From: Pestalotiopsis fici W106-1
Taxonomy: Eukaryota; Ascomycota; Sordariomycetes; Amphisphaeriales; Sporocadaceae
Length of the DNA: 64,000 bases
Direction of reading: 5' to 3'
NCBI RefSeq assembly: GCF_000516985.1
Contig: NW_006917098.1
Span: 1,178,001-1,242,000 of the forward strand
The notes beneath the pieces are model-generated. The model saw only the letters and a program-made list of their open reading frames with translations, had not been told where the DNA came from and did no database searches. Each line of letters starts with the position of its first letter. The stretch's first letter is position 1. Both the position numbers and the translations under genes were made by a program. This document shows, piece after piece, positions 11,345 through 22,704 of this stretch.

Positions 11345-12183
11345 ACTGATTACTTTGCCTCACATAATGTTAAGCTTGGCTTGATTGGGGCAGCTGGCAA
11401 AGTCCCAGAATGTCCAGCTGCGACGTGTCGGTGCAGCTGGCGTTTGACTGACCAATGCGAATGGTTTCAGCGGCGTGGATGCGCGCCTGCCTGAAATTTT
11501 GTCGCGCTCTGATTGCTCAGCTTTTTTTGAGGCCCCATATCTTTTTTTTCTTTGCCGTGGCGCTAGTTCGTCACCGGTGCCAATTTCCCCCAGTGCCAGA
11601 CGGTAAATTCTGGAGCTACTTTCCCGAAGGCAGGCAGGCGCACGACCTTGAGCCAGCTCCAACAGCAGCCTCTTTGCTGGCGACACCAACTTTTAGGCTG
11701 TCTCTTCAACTACAACATCGATTGATTGATTTCCCAGTCAGTTGACCAACAGGTTTCATTATTCTTTGTTCAGTCGCATCGACACCTGCATAGCCTCAGC
11801 ATTTGCAGTCTGTTCGTTGTCCTTCATTTCCTCTTTGGTAAGCCACAGTCATCGCCCCCCTTGCCGACCGACTGGCCAAGCATCAGCCTGGTCTGGCAGA
11901 AAAAGCAACGTCAACCATCAAATTTCCATTCCCGCTCAGCTCGCCGTGTCAACTTTTCTCCCTCGCTCAACATTCAAACCCATTCAACAATCCCATCACC
12001 ATTTCGGATTGCGTCCGCATTCCGACACATTTTTCTTTCCCCTTGCATATCTGCTCCGTATTACACATCATTTATCCACCCGCCGCGCAACGCTAAGTTC
12101 ACGACGCGCATCGGCGCCGCGCATTTAATTTTCATTCTTGCTTACAAGGTTGTGTCAGCAGTCACATCCCACGCACCGCAACC
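11345..12183 (+). other. promoter and long pyrimidine-rich leader of the Tra2-like gene
   Basis: Sequence before the ATG at 12184 is increasingly C/T-rich from about 11700, as is common in leaders of highly expressed fungal genes. Open frames here read as low-complexity Ser/Pro/Arg and are not called. A leader intron cannot be excluded. Confidence 0.45.
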
Positions 12184-12526
12184 ATGGACAACCAGGCAAT
12201 GGACTACGAGAACCCCGAGGGCGACCGCTACGAAGGTACGAACATGAATTTTCGGCCGCCACTTTTAGGTTCGATAACTGACATCAATTTTCCAGAGGAT
12301 GCTCCTCGCTACCGTGACCCTCGAAGCGCCTCTCCTCGTCCCGCTGGTGATGATGGCCACGAGCCTCGTCGCTCCGCCTCGCCCAATGGCCATGCTGATC
12401 GGTAAGCTTCTGCATTCGCGCGCAATCTATTGCTTGTTGCCGAATCACTCCAGTCCGACAAATGAATTTATCTTCTAACACGTGAGATGTCATAGCGTCA
12501 AGGCTGAGCACAGCAGCCACAGACGT

Positions 12527-12560
<34 letters not shown>

Positions 12561-13423
12561 ACTCTGCCGTCAACCCCGGATCCAACCTGTTCGTCACCGG
12601 CATTCACCCCAAGCTGACTGAGTCGGAAGTTACTAGAGTCTTTGAGAAGTACGGCGAGGTCGAGAAGTGCCAGATCATGCGAGACCCTCACACCAAGGAG
12701 TCGCGAGGTTTTGGATTCGTCAAGATGGTCACTTCTCAGGAGGCCGACGCTGCCAAGGACGGTCTTCAGGGCGAGGTCATAGAGGGCCGAACTCTGAGCA
12801 TCGAGAAGGCACGTCGCGCTCGTCCCCGTACTCCCACTCCGGGCAAGTACTTTGGCCCGCCCAAGCGAGGTGAGCAGACATACTCCCATTCCCTGTCCAT
12901 GTTTCAACGTGAAGCTTACAGACCAGGAGACGGCCCTGACCGACGACGTGGCGGAGGAGGTTACGGCCGCTATGGTGGCCGTGATGACCCTTACCGTTAC
13001 CGCGGCGGTGGCGGCGGTGGTGGCGGCGGCTGGAGAGATGACCGCGGCTCTGACCGTGAGCGCTACCGTGACGACCGTGGCGGCTATGGCCGTGACTATG
13101 ACCGTGACAGAAGCTACCGTGACGACCGGGGTGGTTACGGCCGTGATTACGACCGTGGCGCTAGCTACGACAGACGTGATCGTGGCGGTGACGAATATGG
13201 TAGCCGCTATGCTGGCGGTGGTCGCGATGATCGTGATGGACGTTATGGTGGCCGTGGTGGTGGTGGTGGTGATGATCGCCGCGCCCCCGCCTACGACCGC
13301 TCTGACCGTGGATATGATCGTTCTGAACGAGATGGCCCTCGATCCCGTGATCCCGCTGCTTCCGGATACGGCGACTCTGGCTCCCGACCCGAAGGTCGCG
13401 ATGCTTACGGAGGTGCGCCCTAG
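12184..13423 (+). CDS. Tra2-like RNA-binding splicing regulator
   Basis: Nuclear RNA-binding protein of the transformer-2/SR type, expected to act in pre-mRNA splicing. Exons are 12184-12235, 12296-12401, 12496-12869 and 12915-13423, with introns of 60, 94 and (in frame) 45 nt. After a short acidic/Ser-Arg N-terminus comes one RRM with RNP2 LFVTGI and RNP1 SRGFGFVKM, then the RPRTPTPGKYFGPPKR linker seen in fungal Tra2 proteins, then an Arg/Gly/Asp/Tyr-rich tail with a 51-nt tandem repeat (13064-13165). The last intron is unusual. GTGAGC at 12870 can join an AAG acceptor at 12914 (in frame, 45 nt), be retained in frame (15 extra residues), or join the stronger CAG at 12921 (frameshift). The stop is TAG 13421-13423. 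Assignment to Tra2 is from the RRM and linker. Confidence 0.88.
13064..13165 (+). repeat. 51-bp coding tandem repeat, two copies
   Basis: Two adjacent copies, starting at 13064 and 13115, each encode YRDDRGGYGRDYDR plus three variable residues. They lie in the disordered RGG-like tail of the Tra2-like protein. Copies differ mainly at third positions, so the peptide appears to be conserved. Confidence 0.8.
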
Positions 13424-15237
13424 ATACAGCATAACAACATCGTGACGATCAACGCCACCGGCTAATGCATTGTCCAGGGAGATGAGGGATGAATGAATCC
13501 CACACTCGTCTGCACCTGCTCTTGTATGGATGGTTTCCTCTACTACGTCTCTTTCTGTTTCCTCAAGGGCAATATAATATCGGCAGACAACCAAAAAATG
13601 GCTTGACAATTGACACGAGGAGTTTACAACGGCAGGCAGGAAGGAAAAAGGCACTCTGCACCATGTTTTCTTTATTTATCTCCCCAAGTCCCCAGAGCTC
13701 GGCATTTTCTAAAAACAGATGGCAACCAGCATGCGGCCCGGTTTTCGGCTTGATCTACACTAAGACTGCGACTGGCGAGGAGAGGCTGGGCAGCGCGACC
13801 TGTGGTATATGTCGACAGGCTCTTCTCTCTCATATTGGATCACTTGCAACAATCCCCTTCGCAGTAGGTGCCAATGCTGCATCACATTCGGCCTGTCACT
13901 TGTATCATTATTTCAGAACCATGGGGTTTTCTTTCGAGTTATGACGAAGCTTTGACGACTGCAAGTCATCAGCAGCATTCTGCCGGCAAAGAAACAGCAA
14001 AATGGTCAGCAAAAGTGCAACACGTAATTAATCGCAAATTCCCAATGGTGCAACAAATTGACTCGACTCGACTCGCTTCCCGTAAATTCCTTTGCATAAT
14101 CGCCAGAAATGCCGCTTCGCAACATCGCGGCTCTAACAGCAGCAGCAACAAACGACGACAAATTGTTTCTTGTAACCTGATTCAACCAGCGACCAAATTC
14201 TCCAAGCATCCAGCTTTGCACGCACCGAACCCCTCTTGTCAATCTTCTCGTCTCGCGCCTTGCTCCTGCATATTCGATGAACAATGAACGACATCTTCGA
14301 CGATTGATCAGAGTATAAGGCGACACCATGAACAATATCCCCAAGGACTTCAGGTAAACCTACAATACTATTGCACACTAACCTCATTGCTACGCAGTCT
14401 TGTGAACCGAGAATGTGCTCAATTTGATTGGAATGTGGCGTCGTGCCAATTGCAGGGTCTGGTCAGCCGCGCCGTCAGCACCGTCCGCAACCCCTGCACA
14501 TTACACCACAAATAGCATTGCTGGAACTTGTGTAACCATATGTGCTTGTCGCCTCCAATACTACTACTCATTAAAGCCATTGCCGGCGTGACTAATAGAA
14601 ATGAAGTAGGTAGCAATACAAGTCTTATTTTTTTCTAACTTTTACGATTACTCGTTCAATTTGGGTCCATAGTCGTAGTCATGGTTAAATAGTGTTTTAT
14701 TATCACGACCTGGGGCTACACACGCAGTTGTAAGCCAAGGGGACTTTACAGTCGCCGCCTCGAAATGCCAATGTTTGAAAACGGAATCCTGTGAGTTGCT
14801 GGATATTTCTTTTCTTTGCTTCCGTTCTTTTGCACATATTTCTCTTTGATGATTGCGATAAAGGTGGTAGGCATTACCTGGGCCCATCTGAGACAAAGAG
14901 AAACAAATCCCGAAAACGGCAGCAAGCAGATTCTTCGCAGAGGATCCGAAAATGGCAAGTTTGTTTACAAAGGATCGCTACGAAATATCTTCAAAATCAA
15001 CTTGTCTTCTTTATTTCAGAAGCCTTACTAGGAACCAAGTTGATCGGCCTGTTACCTCGGATGCTTCCCTGGTTACACTCGCACAGGGGCTCTATCAGAC
15101 CAAACCAGTCTTGGCCCAGTGTCTTGCCGACGACATACTAATTTCAACAACTTCTTCTTGTTTAGGGTCATGGTAGGAAAGAATTGACCGGTCAAGATCT
15201 CCATATCGTATACTCTGTTCAAGCGCAAGGAAGCAAA
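13424..15237. other. intergenic, includes 3' UTR
   Basis: 1.8 kb between the Tra2-like stop and the next ATG. Frames up to about 150 codons occur but have no recognisable domains or signal peptides and overlap on both strands, so no gene is called. An upstream exon of the following gene could lie here. Confidence 0.45.
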
Positions 15238-18200
15238 ATGTTTGGCAGCGTCTTCCTTAACACCTCTGCCGTTGCAGACCAAACCAAGGCTGAGGCGGCA
15301 GCAAAGGTAAAAGCTGAGGCGGAGGCAAAGGCCAAGGCTGATGGGGAAGCAAAGGCCAAAGCGAAAGCTGAGAAGGAAGACAAAATCAAAACTGAGAAGG
15401 AAGCCAAAGCCAAAGCCAAAGCTGAGAAGAAAGCAAAGGTCAAAGCTGATGCTGAAGAAAAGAAGAGGGGGAAGTCTAAAGCTCAACAAAAGGCGGAGGC
15501 TGCGCAAAAGGCCGCTGAGGAGCAGCTCGAACGAGAAAAGGTGCTTTTCGAACTGGAGAAGGCGCTGTTCAAACAGGCACAAGAAGTTGCAGCAAAGAGG
15601 GCTAAGGAATTGGAGGAAGAATGGGAGGAACTAGAAGGTGGTCTGGAGGAAGCCGAGGAGAAGATCCACCGTAAGAACCCCACGACTTGACGAGTTTTCT
15701 AAGAATTATCCTGTGTTACGGAACCTGCTGACTCGTCATTAGATCTTGAAAATATCCCATGGCACCGGGTAAGAGCCCAGCAAAAGAAGGCCGCCAAGGA
15801 ACGCGCGCAGGCCCGCAAAGAGGCAAAGGCTGCGCAAGAGCGCCAAAACCGTATTGATCGCGGGTTGCCTGTACCGCCATTGCCAACGGCAGAGGAAATA
15901 GAAGCCCAAAAGGCGGCAAAGGCGGCCCTTTCCGAAAAGCTCAAGGGTCGTACCAAGCGTACTGCCGTTGAGCAACTGCTCGGAACTGGAGGTCTGCAGG
16001 CCTACAATGAGGAGACCATGACGAATCAGGCCGGCCAGCCCATACCCAACGACTACGATTGGACCTGGAGACAGAAACAGTTCCGTGAAGAAGAGCGAGC
16101 AACAGACCGTATTGATCGCATGATCGGTCGCATGGTCGACGAGGACGACGACAAGATACAAGAACAGTTGAAGCTGGACCGCAAGAGATACGCTGCAGAA
16201 CAAAAGAAATATCTCCTCCGCACCGGCGGCAAAGCTCGTCCTTCTGCCAAGAATGCATTCGCCAAGAGTACGCACGTCATTGGATCTGGCAAGCCGAACA
16301 GCTCGGGCAAGAGAACACGATTCGCTGACAAGGTGGTTGTCAATGAATTCTCCAAGTCCGCCCCCGTGACCTATCGCCAGCGTCGTTCCAACACTCGGGC
16401 ATTGGCTTCGGACATTGCCCTCTTCTTGGACAATGAAGACGATCCTGCTGGTCTGTTTCGCGGTCTTTCGGGTTACTTTGACGATGAAGTCATTGACACG
16501 GATGAGATCATTGACTTGGTCGTAGACGAGATACCCGAAGATGGAGCTTCTGGGGATTCCAATGATGGCTTAGATGACATGGCCGTCATACGCCCTGTGG
16601 ATTTCTTGAACGAAGAAGAGCTTGAAGACGATTCAACTGATGAAGAATTTGACGGGGACTATGATTTGACGGAGGCTCTCGATCCGGTAGATGCAGCTAC
16701 ACTCGATGATTACTATGCAATCGAGTGGCTCAACAATATCCTGGAAGACGCTGTCGATGACATATTTTTGAAGGCATCAGACCGGGTCGACCCGAGTGGC
16801 ACTGCAGACGGAATCGAATTCGACCTCCTTCGTAAGCAAGTCATCCATGAAATCCAGCAGGAGTTTGCCACAAGACTATGGTTAGAGGATGACGCGGTCA
16901 GCACAAAGCCGCACTCGATCGATCTGGTACCATTTGTGAAGGAGTTTGGCCCGTCCTTTGGAAAAGTACTGGAATCTGCTACTAGGAAGTCGGCTGTCAT
17001 GTTTGCCAAGATGGCTACAGCTCGTTCTGGAGCTCGTAAGCGGTTAAGAAAAAACCTAGACAAAATCGGCCGCCGCCCAGGTGTGGATGTGTCGGGGCGA
17101 CTTGACTTGTTCAATGATAATGACGCAGCTGATTCCAGCGGATCAGAGACGGAGCCCGAGTCACCTACTGGAAGTGTTTCCAGCTCGAGCGAGTCGTCTT
17201 CATCCGACTCTTCCTCCGAGGCACCCGACCCCAAGGACCAGGAAAGTCTTCTCGAGGCCACGCTGAAAGCCATTCAAACTGCCCTCAACAATGGCGGGGA
17301 TGACGAGGATGAGCCATTTGATGAAGATGCCCTGCGCAAGGCTTATGGTCCGGATTGGCGACGCCGCTTTACGGACACCTTTCGCGAAAGTATTGGCCAA
17401 AAAGGGGCTAAGAAGACCAAAGGATCCAAGGGCAGCAAGAGCACCAAGGGGACCAAGAAAGAAAAGTCATCAGGAAAAGGTGGGGCCCAGAAGACAACCA
17501 AGGTTGAGTCTGATGAGGAAAGTGATGAAAATGAAGCTTCTAGTGAGGAATCTAGCGTAGAAGATTCCAGCGAGGAGGAGTCCAGTGAGGAAGAGTCCAG
17601 CGAGGAAGAGGAGAAAAAGTCCAAGACAGGGAAATCAACAAAAAAGGGCACGCCGGGCCCGAAGATGGCGACGAAGGAGGAGGAGAAGAGTGATGAGGAT
17701 GAATCCAGTGACGAGTCTAGTGAGGAATCAAGTGAGGAGAAATCCAGTGAAGGAGAGGAGGGAGAGGAAGAAGAAGAAGAAGAAGAGGAGGAGGAGGAGT
17801 CCAGCGAGGAGGAATCCAGTGAAGAAGAGGAGGAGGAGGGGAAGGAGAATAATGGTTTCAGAAATGTTCAACTGGTCCAAAATCACGGTCTAAAGACATC
17901 AAATCGAATACGGTCGGACGCGCCTGATTTTCCAAGAGTCAGGCTTGGCAAAGACGGCGAGGCAGTCGGCACTGTGCAGGAAGAGATGGATAGAGACTCG
18001 GGTAAAGTCCTTGAAGACGCCGACCAAAAGGAGCGAGACTGGTCCACAGAGTACGCCAGAGCAACGCGTGACACCTATGGTCACCATGACTTGACTGGGG
18101 GGCTATTGCAAGGTGACCGGAACTTTGATTATGACAAGCGCACAAACACAGCCCCGGACAGGTATTGCGAGGAACCAACGAAATATAATCCTCTGGATAT

Positions 18201-19082
18201 CAATTCCCAGGATACACATGTCATAGGTCATTCGGGGCCGCTAGATCGCGAGCACTATGACGACGACGAACTTGAGGATAACAGTGAAGACGAACGGGAA
18301 GAGGACGTTTATGATGGTGCCGAAGTGTCAGATGCACAAGAAACCGATTCCAGCGAAGAGGACGAAGAGGAAGAGGAGGATGAGGATGAGGACGACGAAG
18401 AGGAATCTGGCCAACCGGTGACGGCAAAACGAGCTCGTGTCTATGAGCCTCCAGGGCACTATACACTGGTAAAGAAGCGTAGGGTATCCGTGAGCGACGT
18501 CATAGACAACGCTGCGCGACTGTCGGCAGAAGTGGCTGCACTTGAAGCTTCCATCTGGGATCCTACGATTCTGCCAAAATACCGTCCGTCCAACATTTCC
18601 CTGGTCGAGCTGGTGCACTGGCATGTGCGGGTGTCGGAGGCCTTCAAGAAGCTCTCCTTTGGCGCCGACGACAGCGGCGGCTTCTGGACCCGAGAGCGAA
18701 AGAAGATTCTGGACATTGGTGCGGCACTCAGCTACCGAGAGGCTCTGGAGGGCGGCGGCGCAGGCGAGGACTTTAGCCAAGAGGTCGAGGATACGGACAT
18801 GGAAGATGATCTCGAGAGTGCCGTGGCAGCACAACTCGAGGGGCAACATGAATACCGCCTCGGGACAGGTACGCAAAATTCCCTGAGATGGCGTGATTTG
18901 AGAGGCATTGGCCTCGAATGAAGAAACGGGGCTGAAACTTGATTAATCTAGAAGTACAAGGACTTGGTGTACCAAGGCCAGTCATGTCGGCAGCTCAGAG
19001 AGCCCTCGAGTCGGTGAGGCCGAACCGGAATGCAAAGATGCGCGATGTGGCGAGGAGGTTTAGTGCTGGGAAATGGCCATGA
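15238..19082 (+). CDS. large charged, mostly disordered protein of unknown function
   Basis: Three exons: 15238-15670, 15743-18868 and 18952-19082, with GT-AG introns of 72 and 83 nt that keep frame. The last junction extends the protein to VPRPVMSAAQRALESVRPN and a stop at 19080-19082. The start at ATG 15238 (MFGSVFLNTSAV) is the first in frame; an earlier exon is possible. The N-terminal 150 residues are Ala/Lys/Glu repeats likely to form a long coiled coil, followed by more charged helix (RAQQKKAAKERAQARKEAK). The middle has acidic but folded-looking stretches around LDDYYAIEWLNNILEDAVDD. Then come Ser/Glu runs (about 17500-17850), and a final structured part (SLVELVHWHVRVSEAFKKL). The composition suggests a nuclear or chromatin/nucleolar role, but I do not recognise a family. 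Confidence 0.75.
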
Positions 19083-19418
19083 CTTGTACGGCGATGAGGG
19101 CTAGGTTGGACACCAGTGTAAGAAGATCGCTCTACTCGAGTCCTTTTGATGTTGCCAGATGGCTTTGCTCTCAAGAGAGCTTACATTGCTACTCAGTCTC
19201 TTTTGTAACAAAGATTTTATATTTGCTTTTGTTTGGAAATAGTTATTCATAGGGCATTCACTGTAACTGATACCTTGATTTCTTATTGTATTCATGCAAT
19301 ACATTGTCTGCTGTTGACACTATTATCTGAATGCTTCAATACCAAAACTGTGCTTGGCAGATTTAATGATGTTGACTTTATTCAAGAGCAAGTCAGCTCG
19401 CCGCATGTCCCATAGAGA

Positions 19419-20620
19419 TTACCACCACTTCTCGCATAATACCCTCTCAGGCCCCATTCCCAGGCCGTCCTCACTCGACAATTCCTTGACAAATTCGTCC
19501 GTCATGTTTGGTACACCACAGACATAGGCGACTGTGCTCTTTCTCTCCACTGGATCCTCACCCACTGCTTGCCGGAGATCTTCCTTGGTGATCCTCCTGC
19601 CCCGAAACGCTATCTCACCTCCTCTCCAGGCAACCGAGCCATCACCTTCGGCCCCGGTGAGATACAATTGCAGTTTACCCTGGACCCGACCGCTCGCGAA
19701 TATCTCGGCGATGCGCTCGAGGAACAACAGTTTTGTCGCATGCCGCCTTCCGGGACCGGGATCTTTCATCGAGTAGAGCATCTGGACTTGAAAGTCGACG
19801 CTGCCGTCCTGGTTCTCCTTCTCGGCCATGGCGCTCAGCATGCTCATGAGGGGATTAATCCCCACGCCGCCCGCGACGAGGACGACGCGGCGGGTCTCTG
19901 GCTTGGTGGTAGTAGCAGCATCATTCTCATTGTCAGTAGTAGAGAGCAGCGCGGGAGGAGGCCAGACAAAGGATCCGCCGACGCGGACCTGTAGATGCTG
20001 GTCCAGGAGTGACGAGGATGGATCCTGCCAGAGCCAGGCGGCTGGCGGGTTGCCGGGGGATTTCTGTACTGCCAGCTCCAGGTAGCCCGGCGATTGTGCC
20101 GTCGCTGCCGCCAATGATGGTGGAGATGTGATTGTGAAGCCGCCGGCTCGGGGGATGCCGGGACAAAAGACGTCTAGCCACTGGCCGGCAGAGAACTATT
20201 CTTTGTAAGTTTTTGTTAGGATATCATGATACTTTATTGGTCTATTTTCTTTTGTGATATATGACGGGATGAAAATGAGTGAGCAACGACACGATGGAGA
20301 GAAAGACTTGCGCGAATAGCCGGCCCGGAAGCGGGGATCACGAGACGGAATAGTCGCGTCGTCTCATTCACCTCGTCAATCCTTCCCAGCTTGACTGTAT
20401 GTAGAGACTATAAAATCCGTTGCACAAAAGTTAGACGAGCCAATGGTATACAGTTTGGCAAGGGTGCATCGTTTTTTGGCGTTACCTGATTGCGCGGCTC
20501 TGCTGCTGTTCGTTCGAGGTGGCTTGTCTTGGGCGGAATCGATGATGCCATTCTGCTCAATGAGAGGCGGCGCCAATTGGAGATCGCACTTCTTTTGGCT
20601 ACTACATATGACGAGCTCAT
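19419..20620 (-). CDS. FNR-like NAD(P)H oxidoreductase (OXNAD1 type)
   Basis: Flavin/NAD(P)-binding oxidoreductase of the ferredoxin-reductase fold, similar to OXNAD1. Exons 20620-20486, 20407-20312 and 20195-19419 join to EPRNQ/SLHTVKLGRIDEVNETTR and then GPAIR/FSAGQWLDVFCPG, giving 335 aa. Intron 1 is GT-AG (20485-20408); intron 2 (20311-20196) starts with GCAAGT, a GC-AG intron. Visible motifs are the FAD-side GGFTITSPPS, the NAD-site LVAGGVGINPLMSML, and the C-terminal AYVCGVPNMTDEFVKEL. The HLERTAAEPR segment near the start is typical of fungal members. ATG 20620 adds a basic, Ser-rich 23-residue extension that could be a mitochondrial presequence; ATG 20551 is the alternative start. The biological electron partner is unknown. 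Confidence 0.88.
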
Positions 20621-21377
20621 CAGTAGAATAGAAGATTGCACTAAAAACAGTCTTGGCAATTCGCTTTTCCTGAATGTATATAATTTACTTGTATGATCCG
20701 GTTTGCACAAGTGGGAATAGGTAGCAGTATAACGGACTCGTCGGAGGTTTGTAATGAAACGATAGCAGCAGCCCCACCGTCCCTCATTACATTGCAAGAG
20801 TTTTGGCGCCCAAATTCATCGGTTCATAAATTCAGGACCCAAGTTTTGGCATTCTATCTTACGGAGACTCGCTTCTGCGTACTCTGGTACAATAGAAGGA
20901 TTCATTGCCCTGGCTACCTGTAAAGGAAACAGTGAGCTTTTTTTTTTTTAATCTTTACAGTTTGTTCCTCTGAACGTTGGCTCCCATGCTAAGCGCTCAC
21001 AGATTAGTGGAAAGAAATGGCTGACATATTTGTGAATGGTGCGGGGTACAAATTTCCCAGCTTTTCTTGACAGATTCGCATTTTCGGATACTATTACCAG
21101 AATACCATCACGCGAGAATCTGGTTTAATGGGAAAGGAGCAAGAAATATGTAGACTTCTCTTTTGCATTAATTAACGCTATTTTGGACTCTCTCAGCGGC
21201 ACCCAGAGGCATTGGTTGCATTGCCGCTACAGAAATCCCTCGCGTTATGATAACCAATGGCAGCCCGGCGCTTATTCCTACCTTACTTGTCTATTTAAAC
21301 CCCCCGCACGATGTTTCTCTTGTCTCTCTGTACCAACTCACCACTACTGAATACTTATCCAATAATCGTTTCACAAG
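20621..21377. other. intergenic, divergent promoters
   Basis: Upstream of both the minus-strand oxidoreductase and the plus-strand STAND N-domain gene. A T-run is present at 20939-20949. CTATTTAAACC at about 21290 could be a TATA-like element for the plus gene. No gene is seen. Confidence 0.45.
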
Positions 21378-22704
21378 ATGGCCGATCCTTTAAGCATTGG
21401 CGCCTCCCTATTGGCAGTTATCACAGCTGCCATTCAGTCGTCCAAGTCACTCTGTGCAACAGTTCAACGCTATAAAGAACGCGATAAGACCTTGAATAGG
21501 TTGCATGGAGAGCTTGAAGATTTAGTCAATATTTTAGACGCTTTGCAAGCAGCTGTTAAAACTGAAGCTACTATACTAAAGCTTTTGGAGGGGCCCATTA
21601 ATCGGTGCAGTCATGTCTGCCGGGATTTTGAGGTTGCCATGCAAAAGTTCCATGGGAAGTCGAAGCTCGGGCTCATAGATTGGGCGAGAATGGAGTTCAT
21701 GAGTAGTGACATCAATGGTTTCATGGACGCACTTGCTGGATATAAAGCAACAATTACGGTCGGCCTCGGCACCATCACCATGTTGGTCACTCCCAGAACT
21801 TGCCGGGTATATTCTATATTGACAAGCAATCAGGCAGAACTCGAAAATCAATAGCCAGGTCCTCGAGGAGTACAATGAGATGATCAAGGACACGGCGTAC
21901 AATCTGACTATTCACCTTCAGCGCATCGATGCGAGACTGGAAGAGTTGACGGCTAGCGGCAACGACAGCTTAAACACGAGCATCAATCTCCAAGACGAGA
22001 AGGATGTCACCCATCAATGTCTTCGGATTTGTGAAAGCGCCAAAACTTATCTCGAATCTCTGCAGAATGAGCAGCCATCCATGTTACGCCAAGAAACCTC
22101 TTTGCCTGAAAATTTTGGGAGAAGCCAGTTTGAGGCTCAGGTCTTGACACAAAAGGTGTTTGCTGAAAATCGGGGCAAGCTGATCGAGACTATTGGGTGT
22201 CTCCAAGAGCGACTTCTTGCCATCATCTCGAGTACTGGACCTGAACGCAATCGCGAGCGGTTGCAGTTGCAAGAGGACCTTGATGTTTCCAGACAGTGCC
22301 TCGAGGTCTGCGACCAGGCTTCTCGGCAGGTTTCCAATCAAAAGATTCACACGATTGGAGAAGTGGTAGCCGACGACGATACAGACCAAGTAGTGGTGAC
22401 CACGCTTGCCGATCTCTTTGACGTGAGGAAGGTCTTGGCCAAGAATAGATCGGCACAACTGGTCGGATCAATGACGGACGACGCACTGATTAAATTATCT
22501 GGAGACCGATATGGAAGCCGATTCGGCGCTCTGAACGGCAATCTAGGACGAGTACACGTCGATGTCGCCACCTACGAAAGTAATGCTGGACATCCGAGCC
22601 GCATGAAAATGGAGAGGCCCCCCATGGATGCGGGGCAACGTACCGAGAGCCCAGTTCCCAATGAAATGAGGAAGCGCTCCAGCGGGTTTGACAACCGTCG
22701 ATGA
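21378..22704 (+). CDS. fungal STAND N-terminal domain protein without NACHT
   Basis: The N-terminus MADPLSIGASLLAVITAAIQ and the following helices match the fungal STAND N-terminal (HeLo-like) domain family, normally found at the front of NLR proteins or as free-standing effectors. Exons 21378-21785 and 21838-22704 join over a 52-nt intron (donor GTCACT, acceptor GGCAG) giving TITML/NSKINSQVLEEYNEM, as in relatives; the product is 424 aa. Exon 2 carries helical repeats with paired segments (KDVTHQCLRICESAKTYLES and LDVSRQCLEVCDQASRQVS), then VVVTTLADLFDVRKVLAK and YGSRFGALNGNLG, and a polar tail. No P-loop or repeat domain follows. The neighbouring NACHT-ankyrin gene 1.6 kb downstream makes an effector/receptor pair conceivable, but that is inference. 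Confidence 0.85.

Noticed and set aside
12284..13654. 456-codon minus-strand open frame
   Set aside because: Antisense of the Gly/Arg-rich Tra2-like gene; its Ala/Val/Thr runs are the mirror of GGN and CGN codons.
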